NCBI RefSeq assembly: GCF_013149275.1
Contig: NZ_JABGNA010000003.1
Location: forward strand, 310,001 to 374,000
DNA: 64,000 bases
Origin: Mucilaginibacter sp. SG564
GTDB lineage: Bacteria; Bacteroidota; Bacteroidia; Sphingobacteriales; Sphingobacteriaceae
Reading direction: 5' to 3'
Shown: one piece after another, positions 1-8,901 of the stretch
Numbering within the stretch: the first letter of the stretch is position 1
Layout of the letters: each line of letters starts with the position of its first letter
Notes under the pieces: generated by a model
What the model saw: the letters and a program-made list of their open reading frames with translations, nothing else
Databases searched by the model: none
What the model was told of the DNA's origin: nothing
Made by a program: the position numbers and the translations under genes

Positions 1-42
1 TCAAACGTTTGCGCTGAGGTGCCTTATTAACATAAAAGCAAC

Positions 43-77
43 AAAAAAGCCACTGAAGTAAAACATCAGCGGCTTTA
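43..77 (-). terminator. Rho-independent terminator of dps
   Basis: Read on the minus strand, an 11-bp stem (AAAGCCGCTGA with TCAGTGGCTTT, one G-T pair) is followed by a run of T. It lies about 25 bases after the dps stop codon. Confidence 0.7.
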
Positions 78-102
78 TAAAATGATACTTGACCGGTGTT
101 TC

Positions 103-582
103 TTAGTCCTCGTTCACAAATGAACGTAGCATCCAGGTATTTTTTTCGTTAAACTGCATAAAGCGGTTCACCATATCGTTTGAGCCATCGTCACCTGCTT
201 CGGCGGTAATGTCCAGGATCTCTCTTTCTTTGGCAATTAAAACAGCCAGGTCATCAATAACGGCTTTTACCATTTTGGTATCTTTTAAGCCAATGGTTTG
301 GATTTCTTTGATGGCCGATTTTGTAATATAATCATTAAATGTGCTGTATGGCGATTTGCCCAGGGTTAATATCCTCTCGGCAAGTTCGTCAATGGTGGTC
401 AGCGCTGCAGTATACAGTTCTTCGAACTTTAAATGCAGCGTAAAAAAGTTTTGTCCTTTGATGTTCCAGTGGCAGCCGCGTACTTTTTGGTAGTAGATAT
501 GATAGTTGGCCAAAAGGTCATTTAAGTGGTCAACAACAGGTTTTACTTTACCTTCTTCCAGACTAATTTCTTTAGCGTTCAT
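103..582 (-). CDS. dps: Dps family DNA-protecting ferritin-like protein
   Basis: Dps proteins form 12-subunit cytoplasmic shells that oxidise and store iron using peroxide and protect DNA in starvation or oxidative stress. The 159 residues are a normal Dps length. The inter-subunit ferroxidase residues are present with the spacing of E. coli Dps: His38, His50, Asp65 and Glu69, inside the family signature around HWN and AERI. The gene is alone on this strand, ends at a good terminator, and is divergent from the DUF4905 gene. katG, another peroxide defence gene, lies far off near 29.4 kb. The assignment is secure; DNA binding cannot be judged from sequence. Confidence 0.95.
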   Translation of the reverse strand: MNAKEISLEEGKVKPVVDHLNDLLANYHIYYQKVRGCHWNIKGQNFFTLHLKFEELYTAALTTIDELAERILTLGKSPYSTFNDYITKSAIKEIQTIGLKDTKMVKAVIDDLAVLIAKEREILDITAEAGDDGSNDMVNRFMQFNEKNTWMLRSFVNED

Positions 583-677
583 ATATAAATAGTGATTTTT
601 ATGTTTAACATTAGCTTGGCAGCAATGTTTGGTAAATATAAGCAGATTTGAATTTATTACCCATATTTACACACTTT

Positions 678-1442
678 ATGACACAGATGCTACCTTTTAT
701 TAACCAACAATTTGACTGGCCCATCTGGCGTATGGAAATTGACGTTATCAGCTCCACATTGTTTGTTGAACTGCGTAACAGCGAAGATAAAAAAGTAGCT
801 TTTGGCGCCATAAATCTGCTCAGCGGCGATGTTTACTTTAAGGATATCACCACCCCCGAGCGATGGCTTACCGGTATTGAAACGGCTTACGATGGTACGC
901 TCCTCGTACACAATTATCAATCAGAGAAAGGCCCTGTACATAAAGGCCTGATAGCCATTGATGGCACAAGCGGAGAAACGCTGTGGAGCAATTATACCCT
1001 GGCCTTTGATCACCTGTGTGTAAACGGCCCCATAGTTTATAACGCCCAGGTACAGCCCTCGAAATTATTTTTGGCCGATATAAAAACAGGCGGACTTTTA
1101 CGAACCCATCAACCGGCAATAGATACACCATTACATAATGATATTGTTGTACCCCAGATGCTCCCGGCATCTCTTTTAAAAGAATTACCCTTACCTGCCG
1201 AACCTTATTTAAATAGCCTTCATTATTTGGAGCACAATAGCTACAGAATTGTATCTTTGCACACGTTTTTTCAGGAAAAAATAAAGCAGCATTTATATAT
1301 TATTGATAGCGAAGGCGTAATTGTTTACCATGATTTGTTAAACAGCAACATACAAAAATTGCAGCCCGAGGCGTTTGTAGTACATAAGAATAACCTGATC
1401 TATTTAAAAGAACGGTCAGCATTAATAGTTTTAAACTTATAA
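678..1442 (+). CDS. DUF4905 domain-containing protein
   Basis: The protein of about 254 residues resembles the DUF4905 family of Bacteroidota, whose function is unknown. There is no signal peptide or membrane segment. Repeated short beta-like stretches with Trp and Gly (for example GETLWSN and GDVYFKD) suggest a partial propeller or WD-like fold; that is inference. An open frame starts earlier at a TTG (648), but the first ATG is 678 and a second ATG follows three codons later; 678 is chosen. The gene is followed after 21 bases by the LysM gene, so the two may be cotranscribed, although a promoter-like sequence also lies inside this gene (1226-1259). Confidence 0.75.
   Translation: MTQMLPFINQQFDWPIWRMEIDVISSTLFVELRNSEDKKVAFGAINLLSGDVYFKDITTPERWLTGIETAYDGTLLVHNYQSEKGPVHKGLIAIDGTSGETLWSNYTLAFDHLCVNGPIVYNAQVQPSKLFLADIKTGGLLRTHQPAIDTPLHNDIVVPQMLPASLLKELPLPAEPYLNSLHYLEHNSYRIVSLHTFFQEKIKQHLYIIDSEGVIVYHDLLNSNIQKLQPEAFVVHKNNLIYLKERSALIVLNL
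1226..1259 (+). promoter_or_regulatory. Possible internal promoter for the LysM-udk pair
   Basis: TTTG, a 22-base spacer, then TATCTTTG: a full match to the Bacteroidota -33/-7 consensus (TTTG, TAnnTTTG). It lies inside the DUF4905 coding region about 200 bases before the LysM start. A match inside coding DNA can be chance, so confidence is modest. Confidence 0.4.
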
Positions 1443-1463
1443 GTTACTGTATTATAATTTATT

Positions 1464-2486
1464 ATGAAATTAAAGATTTTATTAGTCATCGCTCCCCTAC
1501 TTACCCTGTCCATATCCATTTTTGCAAACCCGGTTGTAGACTCTGTTGGAGTTGAAAACCTGAACGGAAAAAAAGTTGTACTACACAAACTTGATCCTAA
1601 AGATAATTATTACTCTATCGGTCGCCGTTATAATGTAAGCCCTAAGGCTATCATGCAATTCAATAACAACGCGCCGCTTAAAATTGGCGGCATTGTTAAA
1701 GTACCTACCGAACAATCATTTACACAAACCGCTGCCACAACACCTGCGCCGGTTCAGCAAACCAGGCCACAAGTGCAACAGCCTGTTCAGCAGCCAAAGC
1801 CACAACAGCCGGTAGCTCAACAACCAAAACCACAAACACAACAGCCGGTAGTACAGCAACAAGCCCCGGCTACAACCGTAACAACTACAACACCAGCTGC
1901 CGATACCACCCCTGCCAAGCCGGTAAATATGGATAATGTGCAGCAGTACAAAGTGTCTGCTGGCGAAACGCTTTATTCTATAGCCAAACGTTTCGGCACT
2001 TCTGTTGAAGATATCACCAAACTGAACAACTTAACTTCCAGCACGCTTACCCCGAATCAGGTGATTAAAGTACGCTCGGGCATGCCACCAGAAGAAAGAC
2101 CTGTGGCTAAGCAAGACGCGGTAGTAACCACCCCTGATTCAACCGTGGCCGCTATTGACAGCGCGGGCAATAAACTAAAAGCCAACCGTTTTGGCCTGTA
2201 TGAAAAAAATGAAACAGGTGTAGCCACCTGGATAGATGATACCAGCCTTGACCCTAAAAAGGAACTGGTATTACACCGCACCGCCCCTATCGGCACCGTG
2301 ATCAAGATTACCAATCCTATGAACAACCATACCACCTATGCTAAAGTTGTAGGCCGATTTACCGACAGCGAAGCTACCAAGGATGTACTTATTGTAATGA
2401 CCAAAAACACAGCCGACGCATTAGGTGCTTTAGATAAACGCATTCACGTAAACATCAGCTACGGCAGTCCGAACCCGAATGAATAA
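1464..2486 (+). CDS. Secreted LysM peptidoglycan-binding protein
   Basis: The 340-residue protein has an N-terminal signal peptide (about 1-21), a first LysM module (about 38-80), a low-complexity Pro/Gln linker (81-158), a second LysM module (161-204) and a C-terminal domain (about 235-335) that resembles the RlpA-like double-psi beta-barrel found at the end of many Bacteroidota LysM proteins. LysM modules bind the N-acetylglucosamine backbone of peptidoglycan, so the protein should sit in the periplasm at the cell wall. The C-terminal barrel is inferred from pattern only. The last 8 bases overlap the uridine kinase gene, which indicates translational coupling. Confidence 0.85.
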   Translation: MKLKILLVIAPLLTLSISIFANPVVDSVGVENLNGKKVVLHKLDPKDNYYSIGRRYNVSPKAIMQFNNNAPLKIGGIVKVPTEQSFTQTAATTPAPVQQTRPQVQQPVQQPKPQQPVAQQPKPQTQQPVVQQQAPATTVTTTTPAADTTPAKPVNMDNVQQYKVSAGETLYSIAKRFGTSVEDITKLNNLTSSTLTPNQVIKVRSGMPPEERPVAKQDAVVTTPDSTVAAIDSAGNKLKANRFGLYEKNETGVATWIDDTSLDPKKELVLHRTAPIGTVIKITNPMNNHTTYAKVVGRFTDSEATKDVLIVMTKNTADALGALDKRIHVNISYGSPNPNE

Positions 2487-3111
2487 ACCTTATATTATTG
2501 GAATTGCCGGTGGTAGTGGATCTGGCAAAACCTTTTTCTTAAAATGTTTCCTGGAGCATTTTACTGCCGACGAGGTGTGCCTGGTATCGCAGGATGACTA
2601 CTATTTTCCGGTGGCCCATAACATGACGCCCGAAGAGAATAAGGAGTATAATTTCGACCTGCCATCTACTATCGACCATGAACACTTTCAGCAGGATATC
2701 AGTAAACTTTTTAATAATGAAACCATTATTAAGCCCGAGTATACTTTTAACAACCCTAATATTGTGCCCAAAATGCTGGAAATAAAGCCGGCGCCTATTT
2801 TAATTGTAGAAGGCTTGTTCATTCTGCATTTCAGGGATATTGCAGATATGCTGGACATGAAAGTTTTTATTGAAGCCAACGAAGAAGTGGCCTTAGAACG
2901 CCGCCTGAAACGCGATCTGATAGAGCGCGGCTACTCGCACGATGATGTGATGTACAAATGGATTAACCATGTGGTACCAGCTTATAAAGAGTTTTTATTG
3001 CCTTATAAAGACGAATGCGACCGGGTGATCACCAACAACAGTCATGTTGCCCAGGATATCATTGCCGTAACCGAAGAAATATCGGCAGATTTAAGGAAGA
3101 AATTATTTTAA
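2479..3111 (+). CDS. udk: Uridine kinase
   Basis: Uridine kinase phosphorylates uridine or cytidine to UMP or CMP with ATP or GTP in pyrimidine salvage. The 210 residues match the family length. The P-loop GIAGGSGSGKT is at 8-18, followed by SQDDYY and a DHP-like substrate region (IDHEHF), and the lid-like arginine-rich stretch RRLKRDLIERG. The start overlaps the LysM gene by 8 bases. The function in the cytoplasm is unrelated to the cell wall, so the pair is probably only a transcription unit. Confidence 0.9.
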   Translation: MNKPYIIGIAGGSGSGKTFFLKCFLEHFTADEVCLVSQDDYYFPVAHNMTPEENKEYNFDLPSTIDHEHFQQDISKLFNNETIIKPEYTFNNPNIVPKMLEIKPAPILIVEGLFILHFRDIADMLDMKVFIEANEEVALERRLKRDLIERGYSHDDVMYKWINHVVPAYKEFLLPYKDECDRVITNNSHVAQDIIAVTEEISADLRKKLF

Positions 3112-3113
3112 TA

Positions 3114-3208
3114 ATTGATGGTTCATAGATCATAGTTAATGGTTCATGGTATTAATCACGACGAATTATCAACTATGATCTATAAATCACCTATGATCCA
3201 TGAACTAC
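3114..3208. repeat. Imperfect intergenic inverted repeat (GGTTCATAGATCATAG type)
   Basis: Between convergent udk and the CoA-transferase genes, the words TTCATAGATCATAG and GGTTCATGG on the left reappear in complement as CTATGATCTATAA and CCATGAAC on the right, with several internal echoes. It can fold into a long weak hairpin. No ORF fits. Confidence 0.6.
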
Positions 3209-3211
3209 GGA

Positions 3212-3868
3212 TCAAATAACAATTTCCGGAATTTCTCCTTCAACAATCAGTTTACCGGCAGTTGCATTTTTAATCTCTTCCACACTTACACCCGGCGCAC
3301 GTTCCAACAGTTTAAAACCACCTTCGGGCAATACATCAAATACGCCCAGTTCGGTCACTATTTTCTTTACGCAGTGTACACCGGTGAGCGGCAGAGTACA
3401 TTGGGGCAATAGCTTTGATTCGCCTGCTTTGTTAACATGTTGCATGGCTACGATGATGTTTTCGGCGGATGCTACCAGGTCCATGGCGCCGCCCATGCCT
3501 TTTACCATTTTACCGGGAATCTTCCAATTGGCAATATCACCATTTTCAGATACCTCCATAGCGCCCAGGATGGTGAGGTTTACCTTTTTCGCACGGATCA
3601 TCCCAAAACTCATAGCCGAATCAAATATGGCCGAGCCCGGCAACATGGTAATAGTTTGTTTACCCGCGTTGATCACATCCGGATCCTCCTCCCCTTCAAA
3701 CGGAAATGGTCCCATGCCCAGCAAGCCATTTTCTGACTGCAGCACCACATCCATGGTTTCGGGTATATAATTGGCTACTAAGGTGGGGATACCAATCCCC
3801 AGGTTCACGTAGTAACCGTCTTTTATTTCGCGTGCAATACGTTGCGCAATTCCTTGTTTGTCTAACAT
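3212..3868 (-). CDS. scoB: 3-oxoacid CoA-transferase subunit B
   Basis: This is the beta subunit of a family I CoA-transferase, which moves CoA between succinyl-CoA (or another acyl-CoA) and acetoacetate. The catalytic glutamate is Glu46 in the SENG motif, near the N-terminus, and 218 residues is the normal size. The open frame can be extended 47 codons upstream, but that extension is only the translation of a palindromic intergenic repeat; the ATG at 3866-3868 gives the family N-terminus. The alpha subunit gene lies just upstream, separated by about 195 bases that hold the repeat. Exact acyl-CoA substrate is not determined by sequence. Confidence 0.92.
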   Translation of the reverse strand: MLDKQGIAQRIAREIKDGYYVNLGIGIPTLVANYIPETMDVVLQSENGLLGMGPFPFEGEEDPDVINAGKQTITMLPGSAIFDSAMSFGMIRAKKVNLTILGAMEVSENGDIANWKIPGKMVKGMGGAMDLVASAENIIVAMQHVNKAGESKLLPQCTLPLTGVHCVKKIVTELGVFDVLPEGGFKLLERAPGVSVEEIKNATAGKLIVEGEIPEIVI

Positions 3869-3890
3869 AATCTCAATTTCTTTTATCCCC

Positions 3891-3957
3891 TTTGTCATTC
3901 TGAGCGTAGCGAAGAATCTAATCGCCGAATAGATCCTTCGTTCCTCAGGATGACAAA
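3891..3957. repeat. Palindromic repeat, family 1 (TTTGTCATyCTGAG...)
   Basis: A near-palindrome that begins TTTGTCATTCTGAG and ends CTCAGGATGACAAA, with GAAGAATCT and AGATCCTTC inside. Related copies are at 20485-20566, 39832-39912 and, as one arm, 40275-40303. It lies between the two CoA-transferase genes. Confidence 0.85.
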
Positions 3958-3964
3958 CGGGTGG

Positions 3965-4000
3965 GTGATTCGCGATTGCTTCGTACCCCGCAATGACGCG
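3965..4000. repeat. Half copy of palindromic repeat family 2
   Basis: GATTGCTTCGTACCCCGCAATGAC matches one arm of the repeat at 12979-13065 (GTCATTGCGAGCGAAG...). It directly follows the family 1 copy, so two repeat families sit side by side. Confidence 0.6.
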
Positions 4001-4063
4001 TGGGTTCAATTCAGGTTATTATACCCTTGTTCTTTGCTCCCTCTATCTTTGCTCCTTCTATCT

Positions 4064-4762
4064 TTATTGCTTCACCCTCACCGTCCTCTGTTCTATCCTT
4101 TTCTCATAATCTTTACCCTGGAAAATACGATGTACATAAATACCAGGAGTATGGATATGATCGGGATCGAGTTCGCCGGGTTGTACCAGTTCTTCTACCT
4201 CGGCAATGGTTATTTTACCCGCCATGGCCATCACCGGGTTAAAATTACGCGCGGTGGACCGGTACACCAGGTTGCCCATGGTATCACCCTTCCAGGCTTT
4301 TACAATGGCAAAATCGGCATCAAAAGCCATTTCCATCAGGTAATCCTTACCGTTAAAATTACGGGTTTCTTTGCCTTCGGCTACTTCGGTTCCTACACCG
4401 GCAGGGGTAAAAATAGCGGGCATACCATAACCGGCAGCCATACAGCGGGTAGCCAGCGTGCCCTGCGGCAGCAGTTCTACTTCCAGTTCGCCGCTGAGTA
4501 ACTGGCGTTCAAATTCGGCATTTTCGCCAACGTATGAGGAGATCATTTTTTTTACCTGCCGCTGTTTCAGCATCAGGCCGATGCCAAAATCATCAACCCC
4601 GGCATTGTTTGAGATACAGGTAAGTTGTTTGCGCCCCTGTTTTACCAGCGCGGCTATACAATTTTCGGGCAACCCGCAAAGGCCAAAGCCACCCAGCATT
4701 AAAGTCATGCCATCCTGAATATCGCGGATGGCCTCATCGGCACCACTAACTACTTTATTCAT
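4064..4762 (-). CDS. scoA: 3-oxoacid CoA-transferase subunit A
   Basis: The alpha subunit of the same CoA-transferase, 232 residues. The glycine-rich CoA-binding signature [10 protein letters not shown] is at 24-33, followed by SNNAG and the conserved GLML region. It pairs with the beta subunit immediately downstream, and together they would form the active heterotetramer of ketone-body or short-chain acyl-CoA metabolism in the cytoplasm. The start ATG at 4760-4762 is well supported. The spacing of about 195 bases between the two subunits is larger than usual because of the inserted repeats. Confidence 0.92.
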   Translation of the reverse strand: MNKVVSGADEAIRDIQDGMTLMLGGFGLCGLPENCIAALVKQGRKQLTCISNNAGVDDFGIGLMLKQRQVKKMISSYVGENAEFERQLLSGELEVELLPQGTLATRCMAAGYGMPAIFTPAGVGTEVAEGKETRNFNGKDYLMEMAFDADFAIVKAWKGDTMGNLVYRSTARNFNPVMAMAGKITIAEVEELVQPGELDPDHIHTPGIYVHRIFQGKDYEKRIEQRTVRVKQ

Positions 4763-4792
4763 GTTCTATAATTGGTTGCTCAAATTTAGATA

Positions 4793-4887
4793 TAAGAATT
4801 AAGAGTCAAGAATCAAGACGTAAGAAATAGCCATATAATAAAGCTTTTTCCTTCTTGATTCCTGACTCTAATTTCTTGACTCTACTG
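4793..4887. repeat. Intergenic inverted repeat (AGAGTCAAGAATCAAGA type)
   Basis: AAGAGTCAAGAATCAAGA on the left is complemented by TCTTGATTCCTGACTCT on the right, with a further TCTTGACTCT copy. It separates the CE2-type esterase gene from the CoA-transferase pair and may act as a hairpin or be a repeat remnant. Confidence 0.6.
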
Positions 4888-4892
4888 GCGTT

Positions 4893-5978
4893 TTACCACT
4901 TCACCTGCTTATCAATAAAGCTGATCAGATCATCGGCCATAACTTGCTGCTCCTTGGCGCTGGGGTGTCCGGGAGTGTTTTTGAAAGGGAAAAAATGGGT
5001 ATAAATTGCCTTATCATTGAGGCTGGCTACCGCCTTTTCGATATAACCAGGCCATGGCGAACCTGCTTTGGTAGCGTCCATACTGCCCAGCGCACAAATG
5101 ATCTGTGCTTTAGGGTATTTTTTGCGGATATTTTTTACAAACTCCCTGTAAGCTTTAATGATCTGGTCGGATTCGGGTGCTTTGGCGCCAAAGCGTTCTT
5201 TAAACTGCTGATTGTTGGGTTGCTGAACTATCCAGGAGTCGTTCTGAAACAGGTTGATCACCACCAGCTCCGGCGTATATTTGGAAAAATCCCATAAGCT
5301 TGTGGGATCCTTTGGATTAAGCCGGTTATACATTTCGGGCATAATGAGCGGGAACCAGCTTACCATAACACCGATACCACTTTTAGCAGTACATACATAA
5401 TCGGCATCAAAATGGCGGGCGGTAATGGCCGCATAGCTGATATAGCCATTTTCATAGGGCGCGGAGCCCCTATCCTGCCCGGTAGTATCTTCCACCGCGT
5501 ATCCGCAGGTAATGGAATTACCAAAAAACTCTATCCTGTGCTTTTTAGCAGGTGGCGCAGGCAAAACAGTAGCTTCTTTGGCCAGTATAAACTGGTAAAA
5601 AGTAGTTTTGCCCATTTCCCACTCTGTACGTTTAAATAACTCAACACTATGTGCTCCGGCGGGTAATCCTTCGACTAAAGTGTAAACCCGTTTGGTACTG
5701 TCTAAATGAATGGTGTTAGCTACCTTGCCATCAACAATAACGGTAAAGTAGTTTTCGCCGCGTTCGTCCCGTAGAAGCACCGATGCACCAGTACCGCTAA
5801 AGTTAATTTTAACCGACGAACCCGTCCAGTAAAGTTCAGCGGCTCCGTCGGTCATATTGATGCGGCCGGTATAACGTATGTGCGGGTCTTTACTTTTAAA
5901 TACCGCAATCTGAGCATCAGCGCAACTTAAACCGATAGCAAAAATAAGGAACAGAACTACAGTGCAGATCTTACGCAT
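4893..5978 (-). CDS. Secreted SGNH esterase, CE2-like
   Basis: The 361-residue protein has a signal peptide (about 1-22), an N-terminal beta-sandwich region (about 30-135) and a C-terminal SGNH/GDSL hydrolase domain (about 147-360). The nucleophile is Ser155 in GNSITCGY, the oxyanion Asn fits LFQND, and His338 in GHPS is the likely catalytic base. This order (jelly roll then SGNH) is that of carbohydrate esterase family 2, whose members remove acetyl groups from plant polysaccharides or oligosaccharides. It should act in the periplasm or outside. It stands alone, without a SusCD pair nearby. The family is well supported; the substrate is inference. Confidence 0.85.
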   Translation of the reverse strand: MRKICTVVLFLIFAIGLSCADAQIAVFKSKDPHIRYTGRINMTDGAAELYWTGSSVKINFSGTGASVLLRDERGENYFTVIVDGKVANTIHLDSTKRVYTLVEGLPAGAHSVELFKRTEWEMGKTTFYQFILAKEATVLPAPPAKKHRIEFFGNSITCGYAVEDTTGQDRGSAPYENGYISYAAITARHFDADYVCTAKSGIGVMVSWFPLIMPEMYNRLNPKDPTSLWDFSKYTPELVVINLFQNDSWIVQQPNNQQFKERFGAKAPESDQIIKAYREFVKNIRKKYPKAQIICALGSMDATKAGSPWPGYIEKAVASLNDKAIYTHFFPFKNTPGHPSAKEQQVMADDLISFIDKQVKW

Positions 5979-6047
5979 GGTTAATGGCTGTGATTTAAAA
6001 TTATAAAAAACTGTTTAAATAAAATCAACCTCAATCTTCAATCCCAA

Positions 6048-6410
6048 CTATTCCAAAGGCGTGCCAAACTGCAGTATATAGGCATTGTTATCAAAAACCG
6101 CGAACTCCCGCATACCATAGTTAAAATCTTCAATAGGATAGCAGATCACCGCTTTTTCCTTCAACTCATTCCATAGCTCATCCACGTTATTGGTGCGGAT
6201 GTAAAAAGAGCCCGTGAATTTGGGCACGGTAAAGGTTTCGTGCTCATTGGGGAGCGCGATCATAATTTCGATATCATCCCTGCTCACGGTTGCCCAGCCC
6301 CAGTCTTCATCAAAACCAACGCAGGTAAAACCCAGATTACTAACATAAAAATCAACGCTTTCCTTAACACGAAGCGTATATAACATAGGAGTGATACTTT
6401 TTAATGCCAT
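6048..6410 (-). CDS. VOC (glyoxalase/bleomycin resistance-like) protein
   Basis: At 120 residues this is a single vicinal-oxygen-chelate domain with the repeated beta-alpha-beta-beta-beta pattern (LRVKESVDFYVSNLGF; FYIRTNNVDELWNELK). The typical metal positions are not all filled: I see Glu in the middle and near the C-terminus but no clear N-terminal His. It may therefore bind a small molecule rather than catalyse. Function unknown. It lies between the esterase and mutS2 genes and is separated from mutS2 by a perfect inverted repeat. Confidence 0.8.
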   Translation of the reverse strand: MALKSITPMLYTLRVKESVDFYVSNLGFTCVGFDEDWGWATVSRDDIEIMIALPNEHETFTVPKFTGSFYIRTNNVDELWNELKEKAVICYPIEDFNYGMREFAVFDNNAYILQFGTPLE

Positions 6411-6421
6411 AATTTACGTTT

Positions 6422-6518
6422 AGTATCGAGTAGTTAGTATCAAGTATCACGACTTTTTTATTGACAGCAGATGCCGCATTTAAGCAATCTTGATACTTGA
6501 TACTAACTACTCGATACT
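6422..6518. repeat. Perfect 28-bp inverted repeat
   Basis: Left arm 6422-6449 (AGTATCGAGTAGTTAGTATC...) and right arm 6491-6518 are exact reverse complements over 28 bases, with a 41-base loop. The words are themselves repetitive (AGTATC, TAGT). Related words recur at 47631-47681. Confidence 0.9.
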
Positions 6519-6534
6519 TATTTTAACAGCTAAT

Positions 6535-8901
6535 TTACTTTAAATATGCATATGTTATACCATCGCCGCCGCGGTCGGCGTGTTCATCTTCCAGGCGATC
6601 TACCTGGTCGTACTTTTTGAGGTACTGCCTGATCATTTTACGCAGGATACCATCGCCTTTACCATGAATGATTTTGAGGTTATTGAAGCCCATCATCAAG
6701 GCGCGGTCAAACAGTTTTTCAATGGCGTGCAGGGCATCTTCGGTACGCATCCCCCGCACATCAATCTCCGGACTAAAACTAGCCAGATCATTGGTGTGCG
6801 AGCTAAAGTTTCTGCGGATATCCTTCGGTACCGACGATTTGGAAACTTTGACAACCCGTTTCTTTTTGGCCACGGTACGCAGGTCGCCAATGGCAATTAC
6901 CACATTGTCCTTGATCAGCTCGATCACCTGCCCGGTAGTTTCCGAATCGGTTAGTTTCACCCAATCGCCGGGTTTCAACTCTTCGTCTGCAGCTGCCGGG
7001 TTTGGTTTTACGGGTTCAACTTTAACGGTATTCTTTTTAAGCTCGGTATTCAGGTTTTCGCGCAGGGCACGGGTTACCTCCTTATCGGCATTGCTGCTTT
7101 TTATTTCGGATATGGTATTCTCCACCAGCTTATTGGCATTCAGGATGATGTTTTTAGCCTGATCCTTAGCCTCTTTGATCAGCACTTTTTTGTTCTCGTC
7201 CAGGTAGCTTTTCAGCTTCTCGTTTTCGGTTTGCAGTTCGTTTACACGGCGTTGCTGCTTATCCAGCTTTTGCTTGGTTTCAAATATTTCGCGCTTTTCG
7301 CGTTCCAGGTCAACCAGCAGGGTATCTACTTTTTTCTGGCCTTCGCTTATTTTATTTTTGGCGAGGTTAAGCACATTGGCCGGTAAACCTATTTTCTGAG
7401 CGATCTCAAACGCGTAGGAACTGCCGGGCTTGCCAATTTCTAACTGGTAAAGCGGTTTCATCTCCACGTTATTAAACAGCATCGAAGCATTTTCGATACC
7501 CTCGGTATTACTGGCAAATATTTTGAGGTTGGAGTAGTGCGTGGTGACCATCCCCCGAACCTTTTTATGGTTCAGAGATTCCAGCACAGCCTCGGCAATA
7601 GGGCCGCCAAACTGCGGATCAGTTCCGGTACCAAACTCATCAATCAGGATGAGCGTTTTGCCGTTAGCATCTTCCACAAAAGTTTTCATTTTGCTCAGGT
7701 GCGCGCTATAGGTACTCAAATCGCTCTCGATCGACTGGTCATCGCCAATATCCACAAACATTTGTTTAAACACCCCAACCACGCTGGCTTCGGCAGCCGG
7801 GATCAGCAAACCGGCCTGCACCATCATTTGCAGTAAACCAACGGTTTTCATACAAACCGACTTACCACCCGCATTCGGCCCCGATACCACAATAATGCGG
7901 GTACCTTCGTCAATATGCACATTGAGCGGAACTACCGTTTTCTGCTCGTTCTTGAAATTTAGGAACAACAGCGGGTGACGGGCGTTATACAATTTTAAAC
8001 GGGCTTCATTAACCACCTGCGGCATTTCGGCCTCGATATCAATAGCGAATAAGGCTTTGGCACGTACAAAATCAAGCTTGGTTAACAGGCCATGATAGGA
8101 TAGTAAAAGCGGCGTATAGGGTCGCAATTCATCGGTTAAGGCAGTTAGTATTTTAACTATTTCCCGGCGGCGTTCAAACTCCAGGTCGCGCACGCGGTTG
8201 TTCAAGGTAAACACTTCCTCGGGCTCCATATAAACTGTTTGGCCCGATGCGGATTCATCATGGATAAACCCTTTGAGTTTGCGTTTATTTTCGGCCAGCA
8301 GCGGGATACACAGCCTACCATCGCGTACGGTGAGTGAGCCATCGGCCGTCCAACCACTGCCGGATGCGGCTTTAAATATCTGGTCTATCTTTTTGCGGGC
8401 CTCTTGTTCGGCCTTGGCAATGCCCAGGGTAATTTCATTCAGCTCGCGCGAAGCGTTGGGACGGATCTTGCCTTTAGGGTCAATAACGGCGTCAATCTTT
8501 TTCAGGATCGCCTTTTCAATAGGCAGGTGTTCAAATAAGGCTTCGAGGTTGGGGTATAACCCTTCCCGCTCGCTAAAGTAAGCGATCACCGCGAATACGG
8601 TTTGCAGGGAGGTTTGCACCTGGTAAAATTCTTCCTCAGACAAAAATACGCCCTCAATACGGGCTTTGTTGGCTAAGGTTTTTATATCGAAAAAGTGATG
8701 AATGGGTAAGGCAGCATCATTAACCAGGATATTTTTAAACTCGTTGGCCTGGTTCAGGAACTTGTATATCAGGTCGTAATTGCTCATCACCTGTATCTTG
8801 TCAACCATTTGTTGACCCATTTCGCTCAGGCAATGCGCTTTAATTAATTCTTTTACCTCGGTAAACCCCAGCTTATCAACACTATTTTTTGGGTAAAGCA
8901 T
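6535..8901 (-). CDS. mutS2: Endonuclease MutS2
   Basis: MutS2 is a MutS-like ATPase that lacks the mismatch-recognition domain; members suppress homologous recombination or act on stalled ribosomes. The 788 residues show the core and clamp regions (about 1-300), Walker A GPNAGGKSV from 341, Walker B LILIDEFGTGTDP, a long coiled coil (about 510-620) and a C-terminal Smr nuclease domain (about 710-788) with DVRGM and HGKGDGILR. All key motifs are present. The start overlaps the end of the DUF4296 lipoprotein gene by 20 bases, so the two are probably one unit. Confidence 0.95.
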   Translation of the reverse strand: MLYPKNSVDKLGFTEVKELIKAHCLSEMGQQMVDKIQVMSNYDLIYKFLNQANEFKNILVNDAALPIHHFFDIKTLANKARIEGVFLSEEEFYQVQTSLQTVFAVIAYFSEREGLYPNLEALFEHLPIEKAILKKIDAVIDPKGKIRPNASRELNEITLGIAKAEQEARKKIDQIFKAASGSGWTADGSLTVRDGRLCIPLLAENKRKLKGFIHDESASGQTVYMEPEEVFTLNNRVRDLEFERRREIVKILTALTDELRPYTPLLLSYHGLLTKLDFVRAKALFAIDIEAEMPQVVNEARLKLYNARHPLLFLNFKNEQKTVVPLNVHIDEGTRIIVVSGPNAGGKSVCMKTVGLLQMMVQAGLLIPAAEASVVGVFKQMFVDIGDDQSIESDLSTYSAHLSKMKTFVEDANGKTLILIDEFGTGTDPQFGGPIAEAVLESLNHKKVRGMVTTHYSNLKIFASNTEGIENASMLFNNVEMKPLYQLEIGKPGSSYAFEIAQKIGLPANVLNLAKNKISEGQKKVDTLLVDLEREKREIFETKQKLDKQQRRVNELQTENEKLKSYLDENKKVLIKEAKDQAKNIILNANKLVENTISEIKSSNADKEVTRALRENLNTELKKNTVKVEPVKPNPAAADEELKPGDWVKLTDSETTGQVIELIKDNVVIAIGDLRTVAKKKRVVKVSKSSVPKDIRRNFSSHTNDLASFSPEIDVRGMRTEDALHAIEKLFDRALMMGFNNLKIIHGKGDGILRKMIRQYLKKYDQVDRLEDEHADRGGDGITYAYLK

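Noticed and set aside
3869-4009. A 47-codon N-terminal extension of scoB
   Set aside because: It is the translation of palindromic repeat DNA; the ATG at 3868 gives the family start.
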